A stretch of 14,861 nt of DNA from Candidatus Nomurabacteria bacterium (lineage in GTDB: Bacteria > Patescibacteriota > Minisyncoccia > Phycocordibacterales > UBA1006): the NCBI GenBank assembly GCA_029882015.1, contig JAOULM010000017.1, forward strand, positions 1 through 14,861, in the 5' to 3' direction. Below the pieces are notes generated by a model, which saw only the letters and a list, made by a program, of their open reading frames with translations, was not told where the DNA came from and searched no databases. This document shows positions 1-7,310 of this stretch, one piece after another. The position numbers and the translations under genes were made by a program. How positions within the stretch are numbered: the stretch's first letter is position 1; every line of letters starts with the position of its first letter.

Positions 1-612
1 ACCCCTCGCGATATATTAATTTCACGAACAACAGACAAACCAGCCTCGGTATTAACAGCGCAAATATTTCGCGCTATGCCAGCCCCATGGGTTGTCAAAC
101 CCAGAAATGGTGGCTCGTCGCTGGGGATTGTGTTGGCGCGCAGTTTGCCTCAACTCGAGGAAGCTTTGGAGAACTGGGATAAACGAGATGATATGATAAT
201 CGAAGAATACATTGCAGGTACCGAAATTTCATCAGGTATTGTTGGTGGGTTCCGCGGGAATGTTCACTATCCAATGCAAATAATGCAAGCTGACACCCCG
301 CAAGGTCGCTGGTACGACTATGAACAGAAATACAGCGTCGGTGGTGCCAGAATAACCACATTCGATGCTCCATTGGCAATAAAAAACCAAATCTATCAAG
401 CCGTTCAAAAAATCCACACCGCCTGTGGAATGCGTCATATTTCTCGTTCAGATTTTATTTTGACCAAAACAGGCAAGCTGTATTTCCTCGAGGTAAATAG
501 TATCCCGGGATTGACCAAACATTCCATAGTCCCAGCCGCAATCAAAGCCGTTGGTGGAACCATGCGCGAGCTTATCCACCACCTCATTGACGTTGCGCTA
601 TATGATAAATAA
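1..612 (+). CDS. ddl: D-alanine--D-alanine ligase family protein (ATP-grasp), 5'-truncated
   Basis: The reading frame is open from the first base of the window, so the N-terminus lies outside; the first internal ATG is at 76. The enzyme class joins two D-alanines using ATP to make the dipeptide that ends the peptidoglycan stem peptide, in the cytoplasm. Visible ATP-grasp landmarks are VVKPRNGGSSLGI (compare VKPxxxGSSxGI in Ddl), the EEYIAGTEISSGI strand with its conserved glutamates, the YDYEQKY segment, SRSDFIL, and FLEVNSIPGLTKHS, which supplies the Mg-binding Glu and Asn and the Ddl-type EVNxxPG motif. About 200 residues are present, roughly the central and C-terminal ATP-grasp lobes; the N-terminal substrate domain is missing because of the window edge, not visibly by mutation. 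Alternatives are another ligase of the Ddl group such as D-Ala-D-Lac ligase; substrate specificity cannot be read from this fragment. Confidence 0.88.
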   Translation, partial: TPRDILISRTTDKPASVLTAQIFRAMPAPWVVKPRNGGSSLGIVLARSLPQLEEALENWDKRDDMIIEEYIAGTEISSGIVGGFRGNVHYPMQIMQADTPQGRWYDYEQKYSVGGARITTFDAPLAIKNQIYQAVQKIHTACGMRHISRSDFILTKTGKLYFLEVNSIPGLTKHSIVPAAIKAVGGTMRELIHHLIDVALYDK

Positions 613-620
613 TGTATAAT
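593..620 (+). promoter_or_regulatory. Possible promoter reading towards the tRNA
   Basis: A TTGCGC hexamer (593-598) and a perfect TATAAT (615-620) are separated by 16 bp, with TG directly before the -10. It overlaps the last codons of the ligase gene. If used, transcription would start near 627 and give a roughly 160-nt leader before the tRNA. No other coding sequence lies between it and the tRNA. The -35 match is weak and the call rests mainly on the -10. Confidence 0.35.
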
Positions 621-726
621 CTCTCTGATTGTTCTTCTTTATCTTTTTTGATATCTTGTGTGTGTCCTAGCAAACCACTTGGTGCGCTAGTGCTTGACAC
701 AGAATACAGCATATCAAAAATCATAT

Positions 727-752
727 CTATGTTTGTTAAAAAACAAACATAG
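727..752. other. Perfect 11-bp inverted repeat with A4 loop upstream of the tRNA
   Basis: CTATGTTTGTT (727-737) and AACAAACATAG (742-752) are exact reverse complements around AAAA. The repeat ends 33 nt before the tRNA 5' end. There is no T-run after it on either strand, so it is not a standard intrinsic terminator. It could be an operator or a processing structure in the pre-tRNA leader. The rest of 613-785 shows no gene. Confidence 0.5.
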
Positions 753-785
753 AAAAGAGTCTCTTTCGCAAGGACGAGGCTCCAT

Positions 786-859
786 GGGCTCGTAGCTCAG
801 TTGGCTAGAGCGCCTCATTTGCACTGAGGAGGTCGCAGGTTCGATTCCTGTCGAGTCCA
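786..859 (+). tRNA. tRNA-Ala (anticodon UGC)
   Basis: A full cloverleaf can be folded by eye. The acceptor stem GGGCTCG (786-792) pairs with CGAGTCC (852-858) with A859 as discriminator. It includes the G3:U70 wobble pair that is the known identity element of alanine tRNA. The anticodon stem CCTCA/TGAGG encloses the loop TTTGCAC with anticodon TGC. The T-arm is GCAGG-TTCGATT-CCTGT. The 3' CCA is not encoded, since the discriminator A859 is followed by CAAAA, so a CCA-adding enzyme would be required. The gene is immediately followed by a terminator hairpin. Confidence 0.95.
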
Positions 860-861
860 CA

Positions 862-905
862 AAACACAAAATCCCACAGCTTTATTGCTGTGGGATTTTG
901 TGTTT
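862..905 (+). terminator. Intrinsic terminator of the tRNA gene
   Basis: A perfect 19-bp stem, AAACACAAAATCCCACAGC (862-880) with its exact reverse complement at 887-905, closes a TTTATT loop. The GC core is flanked by A-rich and T-rich arms, so it could work in both directions. It begins two bases after the tRNA discriminator base. Confidence 0.85.
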
Positions 906-922
906 ATGCTGGACGAAGAAGC

Positions 923-940
923 AGGTAAATTTATTTACCT
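923..940. repeat. Short perfect inverted repeat
   Basis: AGGTAAAT (923-930) and ATTTACCT (933-940) are exact reverse complements with only TT between them. It sits between the tRNA terminator and the tRNA-like repeat element, in DNA with no credible gene. Confidence 0.5.
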
Positions 941-944
941 ACGC

Positions 945-1042
945 CAGGAATCGAACCGAGGCGGTGCGAAGCCGGCCGAGTGCAACGAGGGCGAACCGCC
1001 GAGTGGAGGTCAATGGAGTGTAACGAGAGTGACCGATTCCTG
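945..1042. repeat. Nested inverted-repeat element bounded by tRNA T-arm-like sequence
   Basis: The outer arms CAGGAATCG (945-953) and CGATTCCTG (1034-1042) are exact reverse complements. The left end, extended to 957, is an exact 13-nt reverse complement of the T-arm of the neighbouring tRNA-Ala (838-850). Inside are a 6-bp stem GGCGGT (960-965)/ACCGCC (995-1000), a 5-bp stem GGTCA (1008-1012)/TGACC (1030-1034), and a tandem near-repeat GAGTGCAACGAGGG (978-991) / GAGTGTAACGAGAG (1016-1029) differing at two positions. The element is markedly more GC-rich than its surroundings. It could be a structured RNA, a REP-like palindromic repeat or a tRNA-derived relic. No coding function is credible. 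Confidence 0.6.
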
Positions 1043-1076
1043 TCACACATGGCCACAGCCAAGCCGGGGTCGCGAA

Positions 1077-1116
1077 ATTTTCTATAAGAAAATATTTGTG
1101 ACCGATCCTGTCGAAG
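1077..1116. repeat. AT hairpin plus further T-arm-like copy
   Basis: ATTTTC (1077-1082) and GAAAAT (1088-1093) form a small stem around TATAA. GTGACCGATCCTGTCGAAG (1098-1116) is close to GTGACCGATTCCTGTC (1030-1045) and to the tRNA-Ala T-arm/acceptor sequence at 842-855. It makes a third copy of the motif within 300 bp. The remaining bases up to the next gene hold a further weak stem (1130-1137 with 1145-1152) and the promoter described next. Confidence 0.45.
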
Positions 1117-1140
1117 AATAATACATTCCGGGGTTTTTCA

Positions 1141-1168
1141 TTGCAAAATCCCTCGAATATGCTATCCT
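1141..1168 (+). promoter_or_regulatory. Promoter of the rRNA methyltransferase gene
   Basis: TTGCAA (1141-1146), a 16-bp spacer and TATCCT (1163-1168), with the extended TGC just before the -10. The -10 ends 10 nt before the ATG at 1179, leaving an expected leader of only a few nucleotides and no Shine-Dalgarno sequence. Confidence 0.55.
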
Positions 1169-1178
1169 GTCAAGTATT

Positions 1179-1928
1179 ATGAAGAAACTTAAACCAACAT
1201 ACATTTTTGGACGTCACCCAGTGGCAGACTTTATCGAACGCAGCCCAAAAGACGTAAAAATAATTTTTGTTAAAAATACCATCAAAGACATAGACTTGTC
1301 CGAATTGCGGGCAGCTGCCGGCAAACATGGTATCCCATTTCAGACAGTTTCAGAAAAAGAAATCAAACGTTATGTCAGTGACGAGGTAAACCACCAGGGT
1401 ATCGTTGCTAGCATCGTTTGGAACTTTGAATATACTAATTTTCGCGAATGGCTAGGTAAAATAGATCCAGAATCAGACATGGCTGTTTTGATATTGGACC
1501 ACATTACTGATGTTCATAACTTTGGGGCTATCATACGCAGCGCTACTGCAGCAGGTATCAGCGCAATCTTGGTGGATGGATCAAACCAGGCACCAGCCAA
1601 TCCAACAACTTTTAAAACATCTGCAGGTACATTGGGATTGGTTCCAATTATTCAAGTTGGAAACATAACTGAATCCATTAAACAATTGCAACAAAACAAA
1701 TTCTGGGTTGCCGGACTGGATACACGAGGCAAGCAGTCTATTTGGGATATTGACATGAAAGGTCCCATGGCATTTTTGATTGGTAGCGAGGGCGAGGGAG
1801 TCAGCGAACTGGCTTTGAAGAATTGTGATTTCCATGTTAATGTGCCACTAGCCGAAGGTGTAGAGTCGTTGAACGCGTCTGTTACGTCAGCACTGGTTTC
1901 GTTCGAGTGGAGACGACGTTTGTCATAA
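1179..1928 (+). CDS. rlmB: SpoU/TrmH-family RNA 2'-O-methyltransferase, RlmB-like
   Basis: A 249-residue protein of the SPOUT superfamily, predicted to methylate a ribose 2'-OH in rRNA (RlmB acts on G2251 of E. coli 23S rRNA) using S-adenosylmethionine. The N-terminal substrate-binding part starts with IFGRHPVADFIE, typical of the RlmB/TrmH group 3. The three SpoU motifs are present: motif 1 in DHITDVHNFGAIIRSATAAG, with the catalytic Arg and conserved Asn; motif 2 in FLIGSEGEGVS; and motif 3 in VPLAEGVESLNASVTSAL, which forms the trefoil-knot SAM site. Length is normal for RlmB. The ATG at 1179 fits a promoter ending 10 nt upstream. Family assignment is strong; whether the target is exactly the RlmB site, or a tRNA site, is inferred. 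Confidence 0.93.
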   Translation: MKKLKPTYIFGRHPVADFIERSPKDVKIIFVKNTIKDIDLSELRAAAGKHGIPFQTVSEKEIKRYVSDEVNHQGIVASIVWNFEYTNFREWLGKIDPESDMAVLILDHITDVHNFGAIIRSATAAGISAILVDGSNQAPANPTTFKTSAGTLGLVPIIQVGNITESIKQLQQNKFWVAGLDTRGKQSIWDIDMKGPMAFLIGSEGEGVSELALKNCDFHVNVPLAEGVESLNASVTSALVSFEWRRRLS

Positions 1929-1998
1929 TTTTACCATCCATCTCTAATAATTTTTTCATATACACAAGTATAACCATACCAGTTATCACATTATGTCG

Positions 1999-2004
1999 TA
2001 TAAT
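1999..2004 (+). promoter_or_regulatory. -10 box of the VirD4-like ATPase gene
   Basis: A perfect TATAAT lies 16 nt before the ATG at 2021, in a 92-bp AT-rich gap after the methyltransferase gene. No clear -35 is seen. The box overlaps an in-frame ATG at 2003, which argues against that codon, and all codons further upstream, as the start. Confidence 0.5.
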
Positions 2005-2020
2005 GTTTATAACTATAAAT

Positions 2021-4186
2021 ATGGATATCAGACAAGACATAACATACATGGGGGAGACAGATTTTCGCGGTAAACGTGCTCGTTTTGGTATCAAAGCCGA
2101 AGACCGAACAAAACACATGTATGTAATCGGAAAGACAGGAATGGGAAAATCTACATTCCTGGAAAATATGGCGGTCCAAGACATAATGCGTGGCGAGGGG
2201 TTAGCTTTTTTTGATCCACATGGGGCATCCGTCGAAGCCTTGCTGGACTATATACCAGATGACCGTATCGATGATGTAATTTATTTTGCACCGTTTGATG
2301 CTGATCATCCGATTTCATTCAACGTCATGGAAGACGTAGACCCAGATAAACGTTCGTTGGTTTCTAACGGACTACTAGAGGCCTTTAAAAAAATATGGCC
2401 AGATGCATTTTCAGCACGTATGGAATATATTCTAGGAAACGCATTGTTGGCATTGTTGGAATATCCAGATTCAACGTTGCTGGGTATTAACCGCATGTTA
2501 TCCGACAAAGAATACCGTAAAAAAGTCGTAGACAACCTAACAGATGAGTCTGTAAAGGCATTTTGGGTTGATGAATTTGGTTCATGGACAGAAAAATTCG
2601 CCAGCGAAGCATCATCTGCTATCCAAAATAAAATTGGACAATTTACCACATCACCAATCATTCGAAATATGGTTGGTCAACCAAAATCTAGTTTTGATTT
2701 GCGCGAGGTAATAGACGGCAAGAAAATTTTGATGGTGAACCTATCCAAGGGAAAACTAGGCTCACAAAACTCGGCATTGATTGGGTCTATGCTTATTACA
2801 AAATTGTATCTATCAGCCATGAGTCGCGCAGATACAGAAAGGTCACAATTGCTAAAATTGCCAGCCTTTAATTTATACGTGGATGAGTTCCAAAACTTTG
2901 CCAATGATTCATTCGCGGATATTTTGTCAGAAGCTCGTAAATACAAATTAAATCTAATTGTTGCACACCAATATGTTTCGCAGATGCCAGACACCGTTCG
3001 CGATGCTATTGTTGGGAATGTAGGGTCCATGGTGGTGTTCCGCGTTGGTCCCGAGGATGCCGAGCTATTTGAACGTGAATTTGTCCCAGTGTTTACACAG
3101 GACGACATTGTTAATATTGGAAAATATCAAATGTATCTACGATTGATGATTGATGGTGTTGGGTCCAAACCATTTTCAGCTCGCGCATTGCCACCAATTA
3201 CAAAACCAGAAATATCAAATGAACAAAATGTAATAGACGCCAGCCGAGCCAAATATACTAAATCCAGAGCCGAAGTAGAGGCTGGAATCAAAGAATGGTA
3301 CATTCCGATACCTAGTCAAAAAACTGTAGAATATGGGGATTTTTTGGAGAAGCGAAAAATGGAAATTTTGGCGGGTGGTGGAAATTGGGTCGACAAAGAA
3401 TCAGGTAAAACCCTCCGCGGGGAAGGCGATGTCCAAAAGAAAGCAAAAGAGTATCTACAAAAAGCAAACCAGGCGGAAAGCTCTCAGAGCCACACAACCA
3501 AAGCACCAGCCACATCGAAGCCTGCATTTGTTAAGCCGGCACAGCCTGCTAGGCCAACACCAACAGCTGTTGTTCGTAAACCCGTACCTCGTTCGGTAGC
3601 GCCTCCTGTAGCCCCTGTTGCAAGAGCCCCTATTTCTGTACCAACACCACCTGTTCCGCCAGCACCTCCTAAAATAGTACCAAAAACTTTTACAAATAAA
3701 GCCGCATCACCAAAACCCAAAATAACCCCTTCTGTTGGTGTAAAAAAACCTGCAGAACCCAGGGCACCGCAGTCTTTGCAGGGATTGTTAAATGATTTGG
3801 ATAAAAAAGATAGTTCAAATATTAAAAAAGTGGCACCTGACACCAAAAAACCAGAAGAAAGAGGGGAAATTAAATTAGCCGAAAAAACTCCTAGCCCAAC
3901 CATTTCCCTAAAAGACCTTGCCAAAAAAGAAATCCCAACGAAAAAGATTGATACAAAATCAGCCTCTCGTGATACCAAGTCTGCTTTGCAGGTGGCTTTG
4001 GCTCGCGCAGTAGAGGCCAACAAAAACAAAGAATCTGCAAAACCAACGACGCAGAAAACCATGACACCAAGCGAAAATAAAAACAGCATACCTACTTACA
4101 ACACAACGAAATCTCAGAATGATGAATTTATGAGTCACTCGACAAAGGAAATCCCCGAAGATATATTACGCCGTGTATTGGAATAA
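2021..4186 (+). CDS. VirD4/TraG-like type IV secretion-family ATPase with long disordered tail
   Basis: A 721-residue protein of the HerA/VirD4 branch of P-loop ATPases, which move DNA or protein through type IV secretion-like machines. Walker A is GKTGMGKST (residues 37-45). It is followed by FFDPHGASVEALLDYIPDD, the counterpart of the DPKGE segment in coupling proteins. Walker B is LYVDEFQNF, with D288/E289. Then comes VAHQYVSQMPDTVRDAIVGN, the conserved sensor region. Unlike classical VirD4 there is no N-terminal membrane anchor; the P-loop comes almost at once, so the protein looks soluble. Residues about 490-580 are Pro/Ala-rich and 580-700 Lys-rich, probably disordered. It ends in a possible short helix, EIPEDILRRVLE. 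An in-frame extension back to 1907 exists but runs through the -10 box, so ATG 2021 is preferred. It overlaps the next gene by 14 nt, implying coupled translation. The transported substrate is unknown. Confidence 0.85.
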   Translation: MDIRQDITYMGETDFRGKRARFGIKAEDRTKHMYVIGKTGMGKSTFLENMAVQDIMRGEGLAFFDPHGASVEALLDYIPDDRIDDVIYFAPFDADHPISFNVMEDVDPDKRSLVSNGLLEAFKKIWPDAFSARMEYILGNALLALLEYPDSTLLGINRMLSDKEYRKKVVDNLTDESVKAFWVDEFGSWTEKFASEASSAIQNKIGQFTTSPIIRNMVGQPKSSFDLREVIDGKKILMVNLSKGKLGSQNSALIGSMLITKLYLSAMSRADTERSQLLKLPAFNLYVDEFQNFANDSFADILSEARKYKLNLIVAHQYVSQMPDTVRDAIVGNVGSMVVFRVGPEDAELFEREFVPVFTQDDIVNIGKYQMYLRLMIDGVGSKPFSARALPPITKPEISNEQNVIDASRAKYTKSRAEVEAGIKEWYIPIPSQKTVEYGDFLEKRKMEILAGGGNWVDKESGKTLRGEGDVQKKAKEYLQKANQAESSQSHTTKAPATSKPAFVKPAQPARPTPTAVVRKPVPRSVAPPVAPVARAPISVPTPPVPPAPPKIVPKTFTNKAASPKPKITPSVGVKKPAEPRAPQSLQGLLNDLDKKDSSNIKKVAPDTKKPEERGEIKLAEKTPSPTISLKDLAKKEIPTKKIDTKSASRDTKSALQVALARAVEANKNKESAKPTTQKTMTPSENKNSIPTYNTTKSQNDEFMSHSTKEIPEDILRRVLE

Positions 4187-5615
4187 TTTTTACAAAGTTT
4201 TTATATTTGTGTTTATTGCTGGAATCAGCGTTCCAGTTTTTGCCGATGTGCGAATAAGTGAAATTGCATGGATGGGAACAGAAACATCGTCCAATGATGA
4301 ATGGATAGAACTATATAATGATGGTACAGAAGCTGTTGATTTGACTGGGTGGAAATTAGAAGCAACTGATGGTTCACCAAAAATTACAATAATAAAAAAA
4401 GATGGCGAAGGTAACATAATTCCAGTTATTATTTCTGCTGGCGGTTATGGTGTTTTAGAGCGAACAGACGAAGAAAGTTCCCCAGCTAAATCTTTGTTTA
4501 TATATACCGGAGCATTATCAAATAACGGTGAGAACCTACGACTGTATGATAATTCCGGAAATGAACAAGACAGAGTCAATGCCTCGGACGGATGGTTGGC
4601 GGGGGATAGCAAAACAAAAGAAACAATGCAACTATCACATGGGTCATGGATAACAGCTCTGCCAACCCCCGGAGAACCATCTATTACATCAACACCAGCA
4701 CCAGACAAAACTTCTCTTAATTCTGATGCGTCGTCCAATAATGAAAAAACCTTGCCACCCAAACCAACATGGGATTTTGACATGGAAATATCAACGTCAT
4801 TGCCAGTAGGAAATCCTGGAAATTTTAAAATTACAACATTGCGATACGGAGAATCAGATAGATACACCGGGTATTTTGTTTGGAATATGGGAGACGGAAC
4901 AGTTTACAACAGCACCGACAGGCAAATGTTTGAGCATACGTACAAACATGTCGGAGAATACAATGGAACTATTGTGTATTCAGACACACGTTATGGTAAA
5001 CCAGTAATACAAGAATATTTTTCTATAAAAGTTACAGACCAAGTGATAAACCTTGGCCTTGATAAACAAAAGCAAATAATTACCTTGAAAAATACAGGAA
5101 ATTATACGGTCGATATTTCAGATTGGTATGTGTGGTTTGATAATGTGCCAGTTTTTTCTATTCCAAATTATTCGTATATTCCAGAAAGAGGCTCTTTCAT
5201 AATTGACGGCGACGTGGCTGGTTTTACACCCGAGACTTCGCTTGTAGCCCTTTACAATCCATCTGGCAACATTGTTGATGAACACACAGACAAACCAATA
5301 CAACAATTTGCCACAGTAGCCCCTCAGAAAAACACACCAACAGCAAAACCAAAACAACCTAAAAATACAACCCAACAAGCCTCGTTGATTGTTGCGGTGG
5401 ATAAAATATTTACCACAACAACGACTCGATCCATGGAACCCATCAACACTACCGAGCCAACAACAAAAAAACACAACCGATGGTGGTTGTGGCTTTTTGT
5501 TGTATTTGGTTTTGGTGGAATTGGGACTATTGCAGTTGTTCTGTTTCAGGAAACCTCAATTTCAGATGAAAACAAACCAGATGCAATTGTAGATGAAATT
5601 GAAATACTAGAATAG
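4173..5615 (+). CDS. Exported LTD-PKD-LTD surface protein with C-terminal membrane anchor
   Basis: 480 residues from a GTG start overlapping the ATPase gene by 14 nt. Residues 1-24 form a signal peptide: a hydrophobic core followed by VFA and then DVRISEIAWMG. A lamin-tail domain follows (about 25-150; VRISEIAWMG...DEWIELYNDG...DLTGWKLE is the family signature). After a Thr/Pro/Ser-rich linker there is a PKD-like Ig-fold domain (about 205-285; WNMGDGT...EHTYKHVGEY). A second, more diverged lamin-tail-like domain (about 290-375; ITLKNTGNYTVDISDWYV) precedes another low-complexity Thr/Lys linker. A single membrane helix lies at about 437-460 (WWLWLFVVFGFGG...), followed by a short acidic cytoplasmic tail. 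The layout implies a protein displayed outside the cell and anchored at its C-terminus. LTD and PKD modules bind proteins, sugars or DNA elsewhere; the ligand here is unknown. Its overlap with the ATPase gene suggests a joint role in envelope traffic, which is inference. Confidence 0.82.
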   Translation: MYWNNFYKVFIFVFIAGISVPVFADVRISEIAWMGTETSSNDEWIELYNDGTEAVDLTGWKLEATDGSPKITIIKKDGEGNIIPVIISAGGYGVLERTDEESSPAKSLFIYTGALSNNGENLRLYDNSGNEQDRVNASDGWLAGDSKTKETMQLSHGSWITALPTPGEPSITSTPAPDKTSLNSDASSNNEKTLPPKPTWDFDMEISTSLPVGNPGNFKITTLRYGESDRYTGYFVWNMGDGTVYNSTDRQMFEHTYKHVGEYNGTIVYSDTRYGKPVIQEYFSIKVTDQVINLGLDKQKQIITLKNTGNYTVDISDWYVWFDNVPVFSIPNYSYIPERGSFIIDGDVAGFTPETSLVALYNPSGNIVDEHTDKPIQQFATVAPQKNTPTAKPKQPKNTTQQASLIVAVDKIFTTTTTRSMEPINTTEPTTKKHNRWWLWLFVVFGFGGIGTIAVVLFQETSISDENKPDAIVDEIEILE

Positions 5616-5639
5616 CCTGGTACAAATAAATATAAATTA

Positions 5640-6788
5640 TTAAGCAGAAATATCTGTAATATCAAGACTGACAGTAGTTGTGCTTATCCCAGATACAGTA
5701 GTTGTTGTGTCCAATAATGGAAATTCATCATCAAAAGAATCTAATTCGTCTGATACTTCTTTTAGTGTTTGCTCTGTGTCCGAAAGTTCCTGCTTGATAA
5801 GGTCTTTTGCATCGTCTTCTAGGCTTAACAAATCGAATACCTCTGCAAGAGATTGTTCGGCATCTTTATATAATTTATATGCTGTTTCTAAATCTTTCCC
5901 CAAAAGAGCCAAGTCTGCCTCGGCAATGTTTTCCTGGATCAATGTTGCGCGTGAATCTATTTCAACAAAGAAAAATCGTGAGGCCGGAAGACTATAAGAT
6001 GTATTTTTTATTTTTGCTTGTAGTTCTTCTATTTCAGAACGTATATTGTCGATTATTTCCATTGTGATTATATTTTCATTTGTTTCTGACGCTTCTGATA
6101 TTACAGAAACCAGTATTTTCCCAGGGACATCATCAATCGTATCCCCAGAAAGAATAGCTAATTCAACAATAGAAGCATTTATCGCAGTTGCAAAAGAAGA
6201 AGTTTCGTCAATAGAGTTTGTTCTATCTTGTACAATTTTAAGAACCTCGTTTTTTGAAGTTACAGATGATTGTATTTTTGAAGAAAGTTTTTGTGCTCGT
6301 TCTGGCTCCAGAACCGCCAGCTTGCTTACTTCGCGAGTTGCAGATTCTGTGTGTTTTGCAATTTGAACAGACAAAATTTCCTGTCGTCCATCATCTAGTT
6401 TATTCTGAATCGCAAGCTGTGAAGCTTCGCCCAGTCGTTTTGTGACTCGAGTTGCTTCGAATTCACCCTTTTCGGCGGATGTACGTTTAAATGCAGATTG
6501 AACATTTTCTACACCCAATTTAATTGCATAAAGAGAATCACCAGGCAGAGAATCAGCAGAAGCTGTAACGATTCCAAATCCTGTTCCAACAACCAAAACA
6601 ATCGCAGCAAAACTGTACCCGACCGTTCGCAGTAACCCAGAGAATCGTGATGGAATACTGTACGGAGAAGAAACCTGACCAGGATTCAGGGCTAATTGTT
6701 CTAATCGGTCACGAATTGTTGTCTTTTCGTCGACAGTCATCCGTATTGATTGCATTATTTTGATGAAATTGTTTTCTGGTGTATTCAT
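5640..6788 (-). CDS. DUF5667-type membrane protein, probable partner/anti-sigma of the adjacent ECF sigma factor
   Basis: 382 residues. The N-terminal cytoplasmic segment (1-54) is charged and helical. One membrane helix lies at about 56-76 (GYSFAAIVLVVGTGFGIVTASA). It is followed directly by DSLPGDSLYAIKLGVENVQSAF (79-100), the hallmark of DUF5667 proteins (LPGDxLYxVK). The rest is a long, mostly alpha-helical extracytoplasmic domain rich in Glu, Lys and Ser, with coiled-coil-like stretches, ending in an Asp/Thr-rich tail. The gene starts 7 nt after the stop of the ECF sigma gene and is surely co-transcribed with it. Position and topology are those of a membrane anti-sigma factor, but there is no recognisable zinc-binding anti-sigma motif, so the regulatory role is inferred. 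It converges on the lamin-tail gene with only 24 bp between stops and no clear terminator there. Confidence 0.78.
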   Translation of the reverse strand: MNTPENNFIKIMQSIRMTVDEKTTIRDRLEQLALNPGQVSSPYSIPSRFSGLLRTVGYSFAAIVLVVGTGFGIVTASADSLPGDSLYAIKLGVENVQSAFKRTSAEKGEFEATRVTKRLGEASQLAIQNKLDDGRQEILSVQIAKHTESATREVSKLAVLEPERAQKLSSKIQSSVTSKNEVLKIVQDRTNSIDETSSFATAINASIVELAILSGDTIDDVPGKILVSVISEASETNENIITMEIIDNIRSEIEELQAKIKNTSYSLPASRFFFVEIDSRATLIQENIAEADLALLGKDLETAYKLYKDAEQSLAEVFDLLSLEDDAKDLIKQELSDTEQTLKEVSDELDSFDDEFPLLDTTTTVSGISTTTVSLDITDISA

Positions 6789-6795
6789 AAAATTT

Positions 6796-7299
6796 TTATT
6801 GTTCTAATAATTCACGGGCTTGTTTTAATGCGCGGTGGATTCGGACTGAAATATTATTTTCACTTTCATCCAAGATATCAGCGATGTCGCTAATCTCCAT
6901 TGATTCCACAAAACGCATAATCAAAACATCACGGTATTTCTCGTCCAATTTTTCCAGAGCCAGAACGGCTTGTTTGCCGTCCAAGGTGTCAACCCAACGA
7001 TCTGTTTTGTCTTCGCCAAAATCGATGCCTTGTTCCAGGATATTTTCCAGAGAAGTTGCAGTTTTCTTGCGAGAATTATCAATGATTAAATTTCGTGCGA
7101 CCTTGTATAAAAAAGCACGAATATTATCAATCGTTTTTCCAGATTGGAGATATTCCCATGTTTTTGTGAATGTATCTTGAACAATATCAAGAGCAAGGTC
7201 GCGATTACGTGTTTTTGTTATGACGAAACGGAAAATCGCATCGTTATATTCGTCATATGCAGTAAGAAAATCTTGTTGTATTTTTTGCTCTTGATTCAT
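6796..7299 (-). CDS. ECF-type (group 4) RNA polymerase sigma-70 factor
   Basis: 167 residues, the usual ECF length. Region 2 covers roughly residues 15-85: AIFRFVITKTRNRDLALDIVQDTFTKTWEYL contains the conserved core-binding DxxQDTF motif, and AFLYKVARNLIIDNSRKK is region 2.3-2.4, which melts and reads the -10. Region 4 covers about 110-165: LEKLDEKYRDVLIMRFVESMEISDIADIL then a helix-turn-helix (DESENNISVRIHRALKQAREL) that reads the -35. There is no region 1 or 3, as expected. It heads a two-gene operon with the DUF5667 membrane protein. The ATG at 7299 gives the family-typical N-terminus. No Shine-Dalgarno sequence is present. The signal it answers and its regulon are unknown. Confidence 0.92.
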   Translation of the reverse strand: MNQEQKIQQDFLTAYDEYNDAIFRFVITKTRNRDLALDIVQDTFTKTWEYLQSGKTIDNIRAFLYKVARNLIIDNSRKKTATSLENILEQGIDFGEDKTDRWVDTLDGKQAVLALEKLDEKYRDVLIMRFVESMEISDIADILDESENNISVRIHRALKQARELLEQ

Positions 7300-7310
7300 A
7301 GGTATATGAC

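Noticed and set aside
694..699. TTGACA as a -35 box for the tRNA
   Set aside because: No acceptable -10 hexamer lies 15-19 bp downstream; the bases there are AAAAATC-like.
885..1121. 78-codon forward reading frame after the tRNA
   Set aside because: It starts inside the terminator stem and runs through the nested inverted repeats; its composition has no protein-like pattern and no promoter or homology is apparent.
1130..1152. GGGGTTTT...AAAATCCC stem as a terminator
   Set aside because: The stem contains a G-U pair, has no T-run on either side and overlaps the -35 of the next promoter, so it is too weak to call.
1907..2020. N-terminal extension of the VirD4-like ATPase (38 extra codons)
   Set aside because: It overlaps the methyltransferase gene and runs through a perfect TATAAT; the extra residues do not resemble the family, and the ATPase starts well at 2021.
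3484..4089. 201-codon reverse reading frame rich in Gly and Ala
   Set aside because: It is antisense to the Pro/Ala/Lys-rich tail of the VirD4-like ATPase; low-complexity coding sequence commonly leaves such open antisense frames.
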